Assembly: GCA_030426385.1 (NCBI GenBank) | Contig: JAUHYI010000012.1 | Coordinates: forward strand, 1 to 64,000 | Direction: 5' to 3' | Length of the DNA: 64,000 nt | Origin: Phycisphaerae bacterium | GTDB taxonomy: Bacteria > Planctomycetota > Phycisphaerae > Phycisphaerales > Phycisphaeraceae | In this document: positions 46,507-54,910 of the stretch, piece after piece | Numbering within the stretch: position 1 is the first letter of the stretch | Layout of the letters: each line of letters opens with the position of its first letter | Notes under the pieces: model-generated | What the model saw: only the letters and a program-made list of their open reading frames with translations | The model's database searches: none | Told to the model about the DNA's origin: nothing | Made by a program: the position numbers and the translations under genes

Positions 46507-47739
46507 TTATTTTTCCGGCAAAGCGTCGAATAGTTTCTTTTCGGTGTCGCGATAGCTGTCGAACACAGCTTCGAGATATTCGATAAGTTTGCTGATGCGC
46601 TGGGCATCCTCTGGCGAATTGATGGCCAATCCCTGCAATGACGAGGTGGCGTTTTCCAACGACCCTGCGGCCAAGGCGAAGGATCGGGCGGCGTCGTAGA
46701 TGTTGTCGGAATTGAGCTCAGCCTTGTCGGGGTTGTACAACAAGCGCCAGGGCGAGCGACGGACTTCGATGCCTGCGAGTTTCAGTTGGTCGGCAGTGAG
46801 TTGCAGGTTCGCCAACGTGCGGGCTAACACTGGGGTTTGCGAGGCCATGAATCCCTGGGCTTCGTCGGTGGTGACTTTCAGATTTTCGAGCGTTTGCGTG
46901 AGTTGGATCAGGTTTTCGTTTTTGATGGTATCGGTGATGGTGCGGGTGTTTTCGACAATCGCGCGGATGTCGGGATCGTTTTCGCCGAGCATCTGGTTGG
47001 CGGTGGCCAGGGTTTCGTCCAGATTTTTGGTGATGGCGTCGATACGATCAAACCATGCCTTGCGTCGTTCGGTGAGCTCTGCGGTGAGGTCTTTCATGTG
47101 GTTGACCGTTTCGCGAGCGTCGGCCATGGTGGCACGAGCGTCGTCAGCCAGGCCCTCGGTTTTATTCAGGAGGTTGCTCATCGAGCCGGTGATTTCAGGC
47201 AGATCGCGATGGACGGTGTCGATGATGTCGCGCATCTGTTGCTTTTGTTTTTCACGGATGCCCAGATCGCGGATGAGGTCTTTGGTGAGGTTGGACCCGG
47301 ACAACGACCCGGCAATGGGGGTGAGGCCGTCGTTTTTGGCAACGGGGGTGCCGTCGGCATCGGTGCTGCGTCCGGTGCTGCGGATGTTAAGTCGTGTGCC
47401 CGAGCCGAGCGTGGGGACGACTAATTCGACGACGGCGTTTTCATAGATTTTATATTTCGCGGGAATATCCAAATAAACCCATTGGTTGGTCACGGCTTCG
47501 TCTTCATCAGCGACTTCGTCGATCATGGTGACCTGACCGATGCGTCGATCGCCGAGGGTGACGTCGGCGCCGACTTTCAAACCGCCCAGACCGTCCGCAA
47601 CGCTGTACGACACAATCAGCGTTTGCGATCCTTGGAACATGGATTTGAAATCAGCCAACGCGAAAATGGCGATCAGCGTAAGCGCGATGCCAGCGATGAC
47701 GAATAGGCCTGCTTTGTAATTATCCTGATGATTGGGCAT
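46507..47739 (-). CDS. MCE-domain (MlaD-like) lipid transport protein
   Basis: A 410-residue periplasmic protein anchored by one N-terminal helix (YKAGLFVIAGIALTLIAIFAL). The MCE domain follows at about 38-120 (LIVSYSVADGLGGLKVGADVTLGDRRIGQVTMID, TLGSGTRLNIRSTGRS). The long C-terminal region is helical (MSNLLNKTEGLADDARATMADARETVNHMKDL, TLANLQLTADQLKLAGIEVRRSPWRLLY), as in MCE proteins that form tunnels across the periplasm. The SPWRLLYNPD wording is typical for such planctomycete proteins. It lies 171 bp downstream of the ATPase gene on the same strand. No MlaE-type permease gene is next to it. Confidence 0.88.
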   Translation of the reverse strand: MPNHQDNYKAGLFVIAGIALTLIAIFALADFKSMFQGSQTLIVSYSVADGLGGLKVGADVTLGDRRIGQVTMIDEVADEDEAVTNQWVYLDIPAKYKIYENAVVELVVPTLGSGTRLNIRSTGRSTDADGTPVAKNDGLTPIAGSLSGSNLTKDLIRDLGIREKQKQQMRDIIDTVHRDLPEITGSMSNLLNKTEGLADDARATMADARETVNHMKDLTAELTERRKAWFDRIDAITKNLDETLATANQMLGENDPDIRAIVENTRTITDTIKNENLIQLTQTLENLKVTTDEAQGFMASQTPVLARTLANLQLTADQLKLAGIEVRRSPWRLLYNPDKAELNSDNIYDAARSFALAAGSLENATSSLQGLAINSPEDAQRISKLIEYLEAVFDSYRDTEKKLFDALPEK

Positions 47740-47910
47740 GGTTGATTCTGATCGAGTTTAGGAAATAGGGCGTCGGCAAATTTAAAAAAACGATGGGTCA
47801 ATACTTGTTGAAACTTACTCAAAACTTACTCAAAACATTGTCGATTCACTGTTGAGGCGTTGTCAATACTAGGGTCGTCCGTGAAATTTTCAAAATTCGC
47901 AGGCGATGGA

Positions 47911-48837
47911 TTAACGTGATGATTGGATGGCCGGGCGTGGTGCCATGCTGACACGGTCGTCGCCGAGCAGGTCCTCGGCATAGCCACTGGAAAGTTTGCG
48001 ATCGGTGAGAGGCCCTTCGGGTGATCCACGCAGGAACTGACGGATCAGGGCCTGATCGTGTTCGAGTTCATCGGTGCTGTCGCGGACGTTGGCAAACCAT
48101 TCGCGTGTTTCGATGGTCATGACACGGCCTTTGTCGAGCATGCACATGCGGTCCGCAATGGTGAATGCCGAATCCATTTCGTGGGTGACGACCACACTGG
48201 TCACGCCGAGCCGTTTGGATAGTTCGATGATGAGTTGATCGATTTCCGCGCTGGTGACCGGGTCGAGTCCAGCGGAGGGTTCATCATAAAACAGAATTTC
48301 CGGATCGAGTGCGAGAGCCCGAGCCAGGCCTGCGCGTTTTTTCTGACCACCTGACAATACGGAGGGATATTTATTGCCATGTTCGCGAAGGCCGACCAGT
48401 TCGAGTTTGATGGTGACCATGATGTCGATCACATCAGGGGTGAGGTCGGTATGTTCCTCGAGTGGTAGAGCAATGTTTTCGCGCAAGGTCATGGAATTGA
48501 ACAGCGCGCCGGATTGAAACAAAATGCCGATGCGTTTGCGAATGCGATTGAGGTCGTCTTCCGCCATGCCGACGATGTTTTCGCCAAACATTTCCACGCG
48601 TCCCTCTTCGGGAACGAGCGAGCCGATCATGCAACGCAATGTGGTGCTTTTTCCGCAGCCGGATCCACCCATGATGATCATGGTTTCACCTTTGCGGATG
48701 TCGAGGTTGATGCCGTCAAGCACGGTCACGCCGTTGAAACGTTTGACCATGCCTTTTAAGCGGATGGGATATGTTTCCGCGTTGTCAGCCGGTGCGTCAG
48801 TGCTTGATTCATTTGTGGGTTTGGCATCGTCAGACAT
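47911..48837 (-). CDS. ABC transporter ATP-binding protein (MlaF-like)
   Basis: A 308-residue ATPase. Walker A is IIMGGSGCGKSTTLRC, the Q-loop is in IGILFQSGALFNSMTLRENIALPLEEH, which is the MlaF-type wording. The signature is SGGQKKRAGLARALALDPEILFYDEPSAGLDPVTSAEID with Walker B, and the switch His is in VVTHEMDSAF. A C-terminal extension of about 40 residues is poorly ordered. With the MCE gene it forms the core of an Mla-type lipid transporter. The permease must be encoded elsewhere, because the upstream gene is unrelated. Confidence 0.92.
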   Translation of the reverse strand: MSDDAKPTNESSTDAPADNAETYPIRLKGMVKRFNGVTVLDGINLDIRKGETMIIMGGSGCGKSTTLRCMIGSLVPEEGRVEMFGENIVGMAEDDLNRIRKRIGILFQSGALFNSMTLRENIALPLEEHTDLTPDVIDIMVTIKLELVGLREHGNKYPSVLSGGQKKRAGLARALALDPEILFYDEPSAGLDPVTSAEIDQLIIELSKRLGVTSVVVTHEMDSAFTIADRMCMLDKGRVMTIETREWFANVRDSTDELEHDQALIRQFLRGSPEGPLTDRKLSSGYAEDLLGDDRVSMAPRPAIQSSR

Positions 48838-48910
48838 GGGATGGGCTCACCAAAGGCAACATGCGGATCACGCAGATCGCGTCACACGCATCATAACACG
48901 ATCAGGCGCA

Positions 48911-49954
48911 TCAGGGCGTCGTGGCTGGTTCGTTGTCGTCCAGTTTTTGCGCGGGCGGTATGTGCACGGCAGGTGCTTCGGCATTTTCCAACACGGGGCG
49001 CAATCGCAGAGTCACTCGCGTGCCGATGGGTGGGATGGCCTGTGTCATTGCACCCCACTGGGCATTGTCATTGTCGTTGGTGGTGGCCGTATCGCGGGTC
49101 AGCACGTCATCGCCGAAATTAACCAATGACAGAATCGAGCCGGTCATGTCTGCGGCATAAATTGTTTGGTCCTTGGTGTTGATGAATGTTGAGCCGACGA
49201 ATAGCCAGATGTTGTCGGGTAGTAGTTTGTCGGTGGGTTGATGTTTGACCCATTGATTGATGGGGATTTCGATGGGTTGGTTTGCATCCGTGGGGTGGGC
49301 AGGTGTCGCGGCAGGTTGAGAGGTTGCGGCGGTGTTTGCGGTGGGCGTGTGGGGAGCGGTGTGTGTGGGGGATGTGGGTGGGGGGTGGGGGGAGTGGGGG
49401 GTGATGACGGTGACTGCGATGCGTGGGCCGGTGGGGGGGATAACGGTGCCCGCGGGTTGGTCGGGCTGGGAGTTTGCGTCAGGGTTGGGTTGCCAATGCC
49501 AGGGTTGGCCGGGTTGCAATCCAATCAAGACGAGGGCCAGGTGTATGTGGCTGGGCTTGGCCTCGATGGTGAGAATGGATTCGTGTTCGCGTGATTTGGG
49601 CGAGCAGGCCACCAGTTCCAGCCAGTCCGCTTGGCGCAGCACAACGGTAGCCTCCAGGTCGACGAATTGGCGTTGCGGGTCGATGGTGAGGTGAGGCAAT
49701 ACGGGAAGCGCGGTGTTGTCGTGAGGCGGTGCGACTGGCGGTGCGACTGGGGATGCGGGTGAGGATGCGGGGGGTAACGTGGGGGGGGCTGTGGGGGAGA
49801 TTGTGGGGGGGGTGGGTTGGGCTGGTAGGTTGGTGGTGAGGATCAGGATCAAGAAGAAGCTCAGGCCAGCGTGCCACGCCAGTGTTGTGCGTGCACGTGG
49901 ATATTGAACTGCGACGGTGCGGGGCTGGTAGTGTGGCGGTTTGTGGATGAGCAT
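48911..49954 (-). CDS. YdjY-domain exported protein
   Basis: The 347-residue product has a signal anchor (about 25-45, LAWHAGLSFFLILILTTNLPAQP) and then a Pro/Ser/Thr-rich linker (PTPPTISPTAPPTLPP). The YdjY-type domain reads LTIDPQRQFVDLEATVVLRQADWLELVACSPKSREHESILTIEAKPSHIHLALVLIGLQPGQPWHWQP, and ends with WLFVGSTFINTKDQTIYAADMTGSILSLVNFGDDVL and IPPIGTRVTLRLRP. Such proteins are common in planctomycetes; their role is unknown. A second P/T/H-rich insertion (about 205-240) is encoded by G-rich repeats. It lies upstream of the mlaF-like gene on the same strand. Confidence 0.85.
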   Translation of the reverse strand: MLIHKPPHYQPRTVAVQYPRARTTLAWHAGLSFFLILILTTNLPAQPTPPTISPTAPPTLPPASSPASPVAPPVAPPHDNTALPVLPHLTIDPQRQFVDLEATVVLRQADWLELVACSPKSREHESILTIEAKPSHIHLALVLIGLQPGQPWHWQPNPDANSQPDQPAGTVIPPTGPRIAVTVITPHSPHPPPTSPTHTAPHTPTANTAATSQPAATPAHPTDANQPIEIPINQWVKHQPTDKLLPDNIWLFVGSTFINTKDQTIYAADMTGSILSLVNFGDDVLTRDTATTNDNDNAQWGAMTQAIPPIGTRVTLRLRPVLENAEAPAVHIPPAQKLDDNEPATTP

Positions 49955-51034
49955 GATGTGATTATGCCCGAGAAACGACAGGTTGAAAAATGTCAGGCAT
50001 CTAACGCCGACTGCCTATGGGTGATGTGATGGTGGGCGACTCATTACATTGAGCGTGACAAAGTGTGCGAATAAAAAGTAACACATCGACGTCACGGCAC
50101 GCGGAAGTATCGCGGGTGGCCGAGACAATATCGATTGGGTGTTGGGTGTTGGGTGTTGGGTGTTGGGTGTTGGGTGTTGCGTTCTTGTTCACGCAGTCGT
50201 GAATAATCACGAGTCGATGTGAATCGAATACCAAGGCCGTTAAAAACTCGTGCGGTCTACCCCCCCCCCACATTCCCCCACACATTCCCCCCACACCACT
50301 CACCTCCGCCGCACTCACACCGCCCGGTATTCACCGGGGGCTAATACGGATCAAAGGACGAGTCTTTATCGTCATTCGTATAAGAAGTGTGATGCGAAGT
50401 GTGACTTGAATAGCGATTCAACGAAAGGCGATTCAAATCCCAAACAGTGGAGGGCAAAAATGGCAAAAAAAAGAGGCCCGGCAAGGCCTAAGCCAAGCCG
50501 AGCCCTTCCGGGGGTCGAATGAAGTGGAACACTGAGATTGGCGGGTAAACTCGCGAATGTTTCGCGATCGATCCGCTAATTGTGTTGCGATCCAAATTGG
50601 TCTTGAATATCTAAACTCTTTAACGCTTTAGATTCCCAAGATCGCCCTGAATCGTTACCTGCTATCAGGTCCCATCTGCCATTAGTCTACACACACCGTT
50701 CACACGATGCAACTGAAAGCGCAATAATTCAAAAAGAATTCTGGCCACGTTTACGAATTGCCCGTTTTGGAGTTTGGCAAGAACTGCGTCAAACAAGTGA
50801 CACCTTAGAAGAAGCGCAAGTCCTGACCAGAGAATGCCAGAAGCCAACCCAAGAAACGTGAAACGCCTGCAGGGAAAATATGGAAGGGATATAAGAACCA
50901 TAAAAAGCTTGCGGGAGAAATGTGGGAGGCCAGAAGAAAAGTAAAAGTCTGCGGGGGAAAACGTGGGGGGGCAGAAGAAAAGTAAAAGTTTGCGGGGGAA
51001 AACGTGGGGGGGGGAGGGGGTAAACTGGAGGGGT
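49955..51034. other. 1.1-kb repeat-rich stretch without a clear gene
   Basis: It holds a TTGGGTG heptamer array (about 50134-50178), a C-run, the hairpin CCCGGTATTCACCGGG with GCTAA (50323-50344), a minus-strand terminator (50465-50504), and three units of the G-rich motif TGCGGGGGAAAACGTGGGGG (about 50938-51020). A minus-strand frame ending at 50665 has a protein-like end (LAKLQNGQFVNVARILFELLRFQLHRVNG), but its upstream part is repeat sequence. Confidence 0.55.
50465..50504 (-). terminator. Minus-strand intrinsic terminator without an assigned gene
   Basis: The minus strand reads GGCTCGGC, a loop of 14 nt, GCCGGGCC, then TCTTTTTTTT. It would end a minus-strand transcript coming from about 50500-50830. 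No confirmed gene lies there, so a small RNA or a short gene is possible. Confidence 0.6.
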
Positions 51035-51523
51035 ATGAAAGATTTGCCGAACAATCAGGAGAGCGATTTCAAGCGTCTTGATGTCCAATCGATCACATGG
51101 TCGGTGTTGTTAGCCCGTTGGATGGCATTTGCCCGCAGTGCCGTAGCGTTGCCTGACGATGAACAGGGTCAGGCCATGCGTCAATCTGTGGCAGACATCA
51201 TTGCGTTGCAGGCCGTGTGGATGGCCTTGGGCGAACTTGATGAATTGCCTGCCGACGAGCGTGCCCTGGGCATCGATCGTGCGTCGTATCTGATTGCAGA
51301 ACATGGCCGTGCGATTGAATCGCGCTATGCCATCATCGCGAGTGAAGCGATGCCGACGTTATTGCGTGAGCTGATCGATGATGCGCGAGCGCGTTTGGAT
51401 GAAGTGCGTGCGTCGCAAGGTTTAGCCCCAGAAGTTTCAGTTGTTTCAGATGTTTCAGAGGATAAGTCTAGCGACGACACGAAGCCCGACGACGAATCGT
51501 TAAAGGATTCGACCGAAGAATAG
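51035..51523 (+). CDS. Hypothetical helical protein
   Basis: The 162-residue product is not recognised. ATG 51035 has GGAGGGG directly upstream, so translation is likely. The first about 110 residues are predicted helical (ITWSVLLARWMAFARSAVALPDDEQGQAMRQSVADIIALQAVWMALGELDELPADERALGIDRASYLIAEHGRAIESRY). The last about 35 are acidic and disordered (SDVSEDKSSDDTKPDDESLKDSTEE). There is no signal peptide or membrane helix. It ends in a clear terminator at 51694 and is alone on its strand. Confidence 0.8.
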   Translation: MKDLPNNQESDFKRLDVQSITWSVLLARWMAFARSAVALPDDEQGQAMRQSVADIIALQAVWMALGELDELPADERALGIDRASYLIAEHGRAIESRYAIIASEAMPTLLRELIDDARARLDEVRASQGLAPEVSVVSDVSEDKSSDDTKPDDESLKDSTEE

Positions 51524-51693
51524 TCAGGCAATTCGTTTTGAATTGTCAGGCGTGTGATCGTGTGCGGCGCGAGTGTCGTAAAATTTTTTGCCATTTCACT
51601 TGCAACACGCGCAATGATAGGTTGAAATAACAGGGTGCTGATGATGTACTGGCACACGCGCTTGTGCGGTAGCGCCACACTGCACAAGTAAAA

Positions 51694-51726
51694 CGCCCCG
51701 GTCAAATGATCGGGGCGCTTTTTTTT
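51694..51726 (+). terminator. Intrinsic terminator downstream of 51035-51523
   Basis: GCCCCGGTC, loop AAAT, GATCGGGGC, GC and a run of T. A second hairpin, CTTGTGC..GCACAAG (51661-51688), precedes it. Confidence 0.88.
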
Positions 51727-51801
51727 ATTCAGTTTTTATCGCGGGTTAATATGCGATCAAGTGATACGTCGGCTTGATGAATTGCCCGCGATACGACTTG
51801 C

Positions 51802-52437
51802 TCAATCATCAAGCTCACTGTTTTTACGACCGCGACTTTCGCCGTCTTCGTCGTCCTCACGTTGATCGGTGTGCATCTGTGTGAGCCGAGCTTCCAGCAT
51901 GTGTACGCCGCGCAAGGCCAGCAATGTCAAGAGGGTGATACCGATGGCCAGTATCCATAGCCGCAATCCGACGGTGATTCCCACGCCGGTTGCCATCAGC
52001 AATGATGCGGCGGTGGTCAGCCCGACCACATGGTTTTTTCGGCGTTGCGTAAAAATCGTACCTGCCCCTAAAAAGCTGACGCCGGTGACGATGGCCTGGA
52101 TGATGCGAATCGGATCGGATTTCCATTGGGCTTCGCCATCGTGGCTCGGCTCCATGTAGGTCACGATGTCGGGCACGATACAAATCAACAATGCCGACAT
52201 GGCCGCAACGAGCATATGCGTACGAAAACCTGCTGGCCGATTGGCCAATTCACGCTCGAAACCAATCGCTCCGCCCAGTACTGCCGCGCCAGCCACGACA
52301 ACCAGCATTAACAGTTGGTGTTCCCAGGATGAGGGACTATCGATCAGCAGGTTGATAGCATTGATCGTATTGTCATCAGCAGGTGCGGCCATGGCGTATC
52401 CTTGAAATAGGACCGACTCGGTCATGGGCAATGGCAT
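51802..52437 (-). CDS. MgtC/SapB-family membrane protein
   Basis: A 211-residue protein with five hydrophobic segments. Family signatures are GGAIGFERELANRPAGFRTHMLVAAMSALL, IVTGVSFLGAGTIF, and NHVVGLTTAASLLMATGVGITVGL. MgtC proteins modulate the F1Fo ATPase and Mg2+ homeostasis in pathogens; environmental relatives have no known role. The C-terminus (HTDQREDDEDGESRGRKNSELDD) is charged and non-conserved. The first about 30 residues before WEHQLLMLVVVAG may be over-extended. It is 154 bp downstream of acs on the same strand. Confidence 0.9.
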   Translation of the reverse strand: MPLPMTESVLFQGYAMAAPADDNTINAINLLIDSPSSWEHQLLMLVVVAGAAVLGGAIGFERELANRPAGFRTHMLVAAMSALLICIVPDIVTYMEPSHDGEAQWKSDPIRIIQAIVTGVSFLGAGTIFTQRRKNHVVGLTTAASLLMATGVGITVGLRLWILAIGITLLTLLALRGVHMLEARLTQMHTDQREDDEDGESRGRKNSELDD

Positions 52438-52591
52438 GCTTGGTGTGATCGGCGCAGCTGATAACTATGTGTAAAGCTAAACAGCGATTCGACGATACGC
52501 CGAAGCATCGAAGCATCGAAGCATCGAGGCACCCCCTCCAAGCCCCGATATGCTCAGGTCCATGCTTATATGCTTATGCCCATGCTTAAGC

Positions 52592-54643
52592 TTATGCCTG
52601 GGCCTGCAATTTCTCCACGATGGAACGGTCTTCGAGCGTTGAGGTATCCGATGTGATCTCTTTGCCCGCAGCAATGTCACGCAACAAACGCCGCATGATT
52701 TTGCCCGAACGCGTTTTGGGCAACGCTTCGGCGAAAATGATTTTGTCCGCCTTGGCAATCGGGCCCAGTTCTTTGGCGACGTGGGCGTTGATTTTTTTAC
52801 GCAGTTCGTCGGATTCTTCGTGGGCAGGTTTCAAAGTGACAAATGCCGCCACGCCTGTGCCTTTGACATCGTGTGGGAATCCGACCACTGCCGCTTCGGC
52901 CACGGAGAAGTGACTCACCAGTGCCGACTCAACTTCCATCGTGCCCAGATTATGCCCGGCCACGACGATCACATCATCAATACGGCCCATGATCCAGAAG
53001 TTGCCGTTCTCATCCTTGCGAGCGCCGTCGCCTGCGGTGTAGAAGCCGGGCACCTTGGACCAGTAGGTATCGTGGAATCGCTCGCGATCACCATAGATGC
53101 CCCGCAACATCCCCGGCCACGGTTTGCGAATCACCAGGATGCCGCCTTGATTGGTTTCAACTTCCTCGCCTTCGCTATTGACCACCGCCGCGTCGATGCC
53201 GAAGAAGGGGCGCGTGCATGAACCGGGTGTGGTGGTCGTCGCACCGGGCATTGGCGTGATCATGTGGCCGGCGGTTTCGGTTTGCCACCACGTATCCACG
53301 ATCGGGCAGTTTTCTGCGCCGATGACCTGGTTGTACCAAATCCAAGCTTCGGGATTAATCGGTTCGCCGACAGTGCCGATCACTTTCAAGCTCGACAGGT
53401 CGTGTTTGTCCGGATAGTCGTCGCCCCATTTCATGAATGCGCGAATCGCCGTCGGCGCGGTGTAAAATTTCGTGACTTTGTGACGTTCGATCATCTCCCA
53501 GAAACGATCTTTTTCCGGCGTGTCCGGGGCACCTTCATACATCACCGTGGGCACGCGGTTGGGCAGAATGCCATAGATGATGTAGCTGTGGCCGGTGATC
53601 CAACCGATGTCTGCGGTGCACCAGTACACGTCGTTCGCATCCGGATGCAGGTCGAACGTATATTTCGAGGTGAGATAGGTGTACACCATGTACCCGCCGA
53701 CGGTGTGCATGATGCCTTTGGGCTTGCCGGTTGAGCCGGAGGTGTACAGGATGAACGCCAGGTCTTCGCTGTCGAGTTCTTCGCAGGGGCAATCGTCCGA
53801 GGCGTCAGCCATCAGCGTGTCCCAGTCTTTGTCGCGTCCATTGGTAACAGGAGCGCCTTGTTTGGTGCGCTGATACATGATGACGGTGTCGACGCGATCG
53901 GTCATGGTGAGCGCTTGATCGACGTTGTCTTTCAAGGGCACGACTTTACCGCGTCGCCATGATCCGTCGCAGGTGATCACGATGCGACTCTTGCCATCTT
54001 CGACGCGATCGCGAATGGCGTTGGCGCTGAACCCACCAAAAATAATCGAGTGCGGTGCACCGATGCGCGCACAGGCCAACATCGCGATCGCCAGTTGCGG
54101 CACCATGCCCATGTAGATCGTGACGACGTCACCTTTTTTGACGCCTTGCGATTTGAGCACATTGGCAAACTTGCTCACCTCGCGCTTCAGATCGTTGTAC
54201 GTCAGCTTGGTCACATCCGCTTTGCCATCAATCATTCCCTCGGCTTCGAAAATGATCGCCACCTGATCGCCCAGGCCATCGTCGATCTGACGATCGATGG
54301 CGTTGTAGCACAGATTGGTCTTGCCGCCGACAAACCACTTGGCGTCGGGCAGTTCCCACTCGAGGACACGCGTCCACTTTTTAAACCAGTGCAGGTTCGC
54401 CGCCTGTTCGCCCCAGAACTTGTCCGGGTTTTCGATCGACTCGGCGTACATTTTTTCGTATTGCTCAATCGAGCTGATATGAGCGTGCTCGGCCACTTTC
54501 GCAGGCGGGGCAAACATCCGCGATTCCTGCAATGTCGATTCCATCGTATTCGCATCGTTCGATGTGGTGGACGATGCGGGGGTGGCTGTGCTGGGGGGGG
54601 TCTGACTCATTAGGGTACAACTCCGCAGGGGGTCACAAATCAA
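52592..54643 (-). CDS. acs: Acetyl-CoA synthetase
   Basis: Activates acetate to acetyl-CoA through acetyl-AMP. The 683-residue product includes an N-terminal extension (SQTPPSTATPASSTTSNDANTMEST) before the conserved start ISSIEQYEKMYAESIENPDKFWGEQA. Adenylate-forming motifs are ILYTSGSTGKPKGIMHTVGGY, YWCTADIGWITGHSYIIYGIL, VDTWWQTETAGHMITPMPG and FYTAGDGARKDENGNFWIMGRIDDVIVVAGHNLGTMEVE. The catalytic Lys, controlled by acetylation in this family, is in LPKTRSGKIMRRLLRDIAAG. The true start may be Met33 (MESTLQESRMFAPP). Confidence 0.96.
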   Translation of the reverse strand: MICDPLRSCTLMSQTPPSTATPASSTTSNDANTMESTLQESRMFAPPAKVAEHAHISSIEQYEKMYAESIENPDKFWGEQAANLHWFKKWTRVLEWELPDAKWFVGGKTNLCYNAIDRQIDDGLGDQVAIIFEAEGMIDGKADVTKLTYNDLKREVSKFANVLKSQGVKKGDVVTIYMGMVPQLAIAMLACARIGAPHSIIFGGFSANAIRDRVEDGKSRIVITCDGSWRRGKVVPLKDNVDQALTMTDRVDTVIMYQRTKQGAPVTNGRDKDWDTLMADASDDCPCEELDSEDLAFILYTSGSTGKPKGIMHTVGGYMVYTYLTSKYTFDLHPDANDVYWCTADIGWITGHSYIIYGILPNRVPTVMYEGAPDTPEKDRFWEMIERHKVTKFYTAPTAIRAFMKWGDDYPDKHDLSSLKVIGTVGEPINPEAWIWYNQVIGAENCPIVDTWWQTETAGHMITPMPGATTTTPGSCTRPFFGIDAAVVNSEGEEVETNQGGILVIRKPWPGMLRGIYGDRERFHDTYWSKVPGFYTAGDGARKDENGNFWIMGRIDDVIVVAGHNLGTMEVESALVSHFSVAEAAVVGFPHDVKGTGVAAFVTLKPAHEESDELRKKINAHVAKELGPIAKADKIIFAEALPKTRSGKIMRRLLRDIAAGKEITSDTSTLEDRSIVEKLQAQA

Positions 54644-54799
54644 AAATTACAACCCGCGTAGCTTACCGGATTTCGCGTGTTTTAGGCAACCCCCCCACAT
54701 TTCCCCTTCATGCATTATTCCCGTGTTTTTCGTGGCTGCGGCCATGGCTGCGGCGCAGTTGGGCGAGCGCGTTTTGTGGCAAAAATATTGCAGGCCATC

Positions 54800-54867
54800 G
54801 CTCGCCGACGGCGTCAGCGCCGCAGGTTGACCGCTGCCATCCGCGCCGACGCCGTCGGCGGGCTAGC
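54800..54867. repeat. GC-rich palindromic element (GCCGACGCCGTCGGC type)
   Basis: GCTCGCCGACGGCGTC at the left is mirrored by GACGCCGTCGGCGGGCTAGC at the right. It is related to 59895-59984 and to the half-element 1768-1792. Confidence 0.8.
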
Positions 54868-54910
54868 AAAGTTTTTTACGAATGGACTGCCCGAAACAGC
54901 AAACTGAAAA

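Noticed and set aside
50461-50522. 20-codon plus-strand frame MAKKRGPARPKPSRALPGVE
   Set aside because: It coincides with the minus-strand terminator hairpin, which explains the sequence better.
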